Assembly (NCBI RefSeq): GCF_963576545.1
Contig: NC_083646.1
Span: 12,642,238 to 12,706,237, forward strand
Direction: 5' to 3'
Length of the DNA: 64,000 bases
Origin: Limanda limanda
Lineage: Eukaryota; Chordata; Actinopteri; Pleuronectiformes; Pleuronectidae
Shown here: positions 55,401 through 64,000 of the stretch, in pieces
How positions within the stretch are numbered: position 1 is the first letter of the stretch
How the letters are laid out: every line of letters starts with the position of its first letter
Notes under the pieces: generated by a model
The model's input: only the letters and a program-made list of their open reading frames with translations
Told to the model about the DNA's origin: nothing
Databases searched by the model: none
Position numbers and translations under genes: made by a program

Positions 55401-56759
55401 GTGAGAAGTTATTCAAACACAAAGGATAAAAAAAAGTTTGAGGTACTGCTGCTTCGTAGGACTTGACAATATCAACCTGAGGAGAAACCCTTCTCTAGAG
55501 ACATGTGGATACAAAGAGGCAATTTGTCTCATGTTGTTTCAAGTCATTGACAAATTCAGATATAACAGATACAGAGGTTTTTCTCTGCGTGAGTGTGCAG
55601 AATCTGATTTATTCCCATGTTTCACATTTTGTAGGGACTACTTGTTTTGCCATGTACATTTACCTTCAGATATCTAACATGATTGAAATAGCACAATGAT
55701 GCTGAGCTGATGCCAATCTTTGATCGCTATGTGCTCAAGGTTCCTGAAAGTAGAGTATGATTTCACAAAAGATACAAGGTTTTTTAGCTTCACCCATACT
55801 GTCACTGCTCTGTGTTTCTGCCACATGGCTCCCACATTTGTATACAAATTATATTGAGGTCAAAATCTATCTTTTGAGTCATACAGAGTGTGAACATGTG
55901 GATGTAATCTGTGCACAGAGCGGATTGTGTTGAGTTGGTTATGTCGTGACACGGTGCGACCTAATCAACTACACAACTTATTTATTGCTTGATGTTCTTA
56001 TCTTGCTCTTTTGAAATGTAATGCCACGCTACTGGGCACTTCTGGGCTTTCTGCCTTTGTGAGGTTATATTTTCATACCAGTTTGTTTGTTGTTCTTTTT
56101 GTTTGTGAGCAAAATTACACAAAAACAACTGAACAGATATCCATGAACTCTGTCGAAGTAAGATTTTGGTGTGGATCCAGTTCAGGGGGCAGATGGTTGG
56201 GCCTTGGCGGAGGTATGTGCTCTTTTGAGTTCCATGATACTTGCATCTGTAAAAAATGTGTCTTGGTATTTTAACCTGATGTTTTGTGCTATTTCCTTTT
56301 TGTAATTTGCATTCAGAGTCAAATCTACTGCTGATCCAAAGCTGTTGGACAGATGTTGAGTGGACTAGGACTTTAAGTCTCAGTGGACCATGTTGCCATT
56401 GTCCTGCCTCTTTGAATCTATCAGTCTGAAAGCATGGACAGTCAACACACATTGACTGAACAGAATCACAACAGCACATCCTGAGGGAGAATGAATCCGG
56501 TATCCCAAAGACAATGTTGCAACAAAACACAAAATTCCCCATGTAGTAAAACTGGTCAAAATATTGAAATGTATGTTTGACAAAAGCTACCAAAACAAAG
56601 CTCTGGAGTTCATGTAATATTTAACACACTATGATTACTGTGGGCATCTCATTTATTTTCATTATTAGAAAAATAGACTCTGTCAGAAAGTGATAAAATA
56701 ATGTGTCTATGCATGTGTGTGTGTGTGTGTGTGTCAGTTTGGTTTATGCTACTGGGGCA
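52475..56759. other. ecm1 promoter region and spacer to rorc 3' end
   Basis: GCCAATCAGCG at 52834-52844 is a possible CCAAT box but lies about 360 bases from the ecm1 start. From 53 to 55.9 kb I see no gene or clear repeat. For rorc, AATAAA at 56657-56652 and 55986-55981 (- strand) are candidate poly(A) signals. A fish interspersed repeat lies at about 56060-56235. Confidence 0.45.
56060..56235 (+). repeat. Interspersed repeat fragment
   Basis: Contains TTACACAAAAACAACTGAAC, GGTGTGGATCCAGTTCAGGG and GGGCCTTGGCGGAGGTATGT, in the order I recall for a repeat common across fish genomes. It explains the 203-residue open frame on the opposite strand, which is not a gene. Confidence 0.65.

Positions 56760-64000
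<7,241 letters not shown>

Noticed and set aside
55982..56593. 203-residue open frame on the - strand
   Set aside because: It overlaps a fish interspersed repeat (56060-56235) read backwards, has no family features, and lies past the rorc stop codon.

Overview
This 64 kb window is teleost (probably percomorph) genomic DNA. Evidence: compact intron-rich vertebrate genes, long CA/CT microsatellites, and abundant hAT-type transposons and MITE-like repeats of fish type. I rebuilt gene models by hand from splice sites and reading-frame continuity. Every model keeps one open frame across all junctions. Gene names rest on remembered protein families, not on a search.

Layout, left to right. (1) otoa (otoancorin), + strand, 1578-11666, 27 coding exons. 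(2) znf687, - strand, 13911-19588, tail to tail with otoa. (3) psmd4 (proteasome ubiquitin receptor Rpn10/S5a), - strand, 22156-26128. (4) A repeat-rich block, 26.2-30.75 kb, with one hAT transposon nested inside another; the inner one carries an antisense 3'-end fragment of 18S rRNA. (5) A short three-exon pentraxin (CRP/SAP-like), + strand, 31580-32502. (6) pip5k1a, - strand, stop codon at 35841 and start codon at 43664, apparently with a long 3' UTR. (7) ecm1, - strand, 46438-52474. (8) rorc (nuclear receptor ROR-gamma), - strand, 56760-60803, whose first coding exon was not found and may lie past the right edge.

The set psmd4, znf687, pip5k1a, ecm1 and rorc matches human chromosome 1q21, so this is a conserved synteny block and not an operon-like functional unit. 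The pentraxin and otoa are the members that do not belong to that human neighbourhood. I see no CRISPR array, no intact mobile element and no clearly new multi-gene system. The best leads are small: a Val-to-Gly change at residue 2 of Psmd4 that creates an N-myristoylation consensus, a stop codon split off onto its own exon in pip5k1a, a CA repeat beside an in-frame skippable pip5k1a exon, a run of skippable symmetric exons in ecm1, E-box-bearing minisatellites at the pip5k1a promoter, and the rRNA fragment inside the nested hAT.
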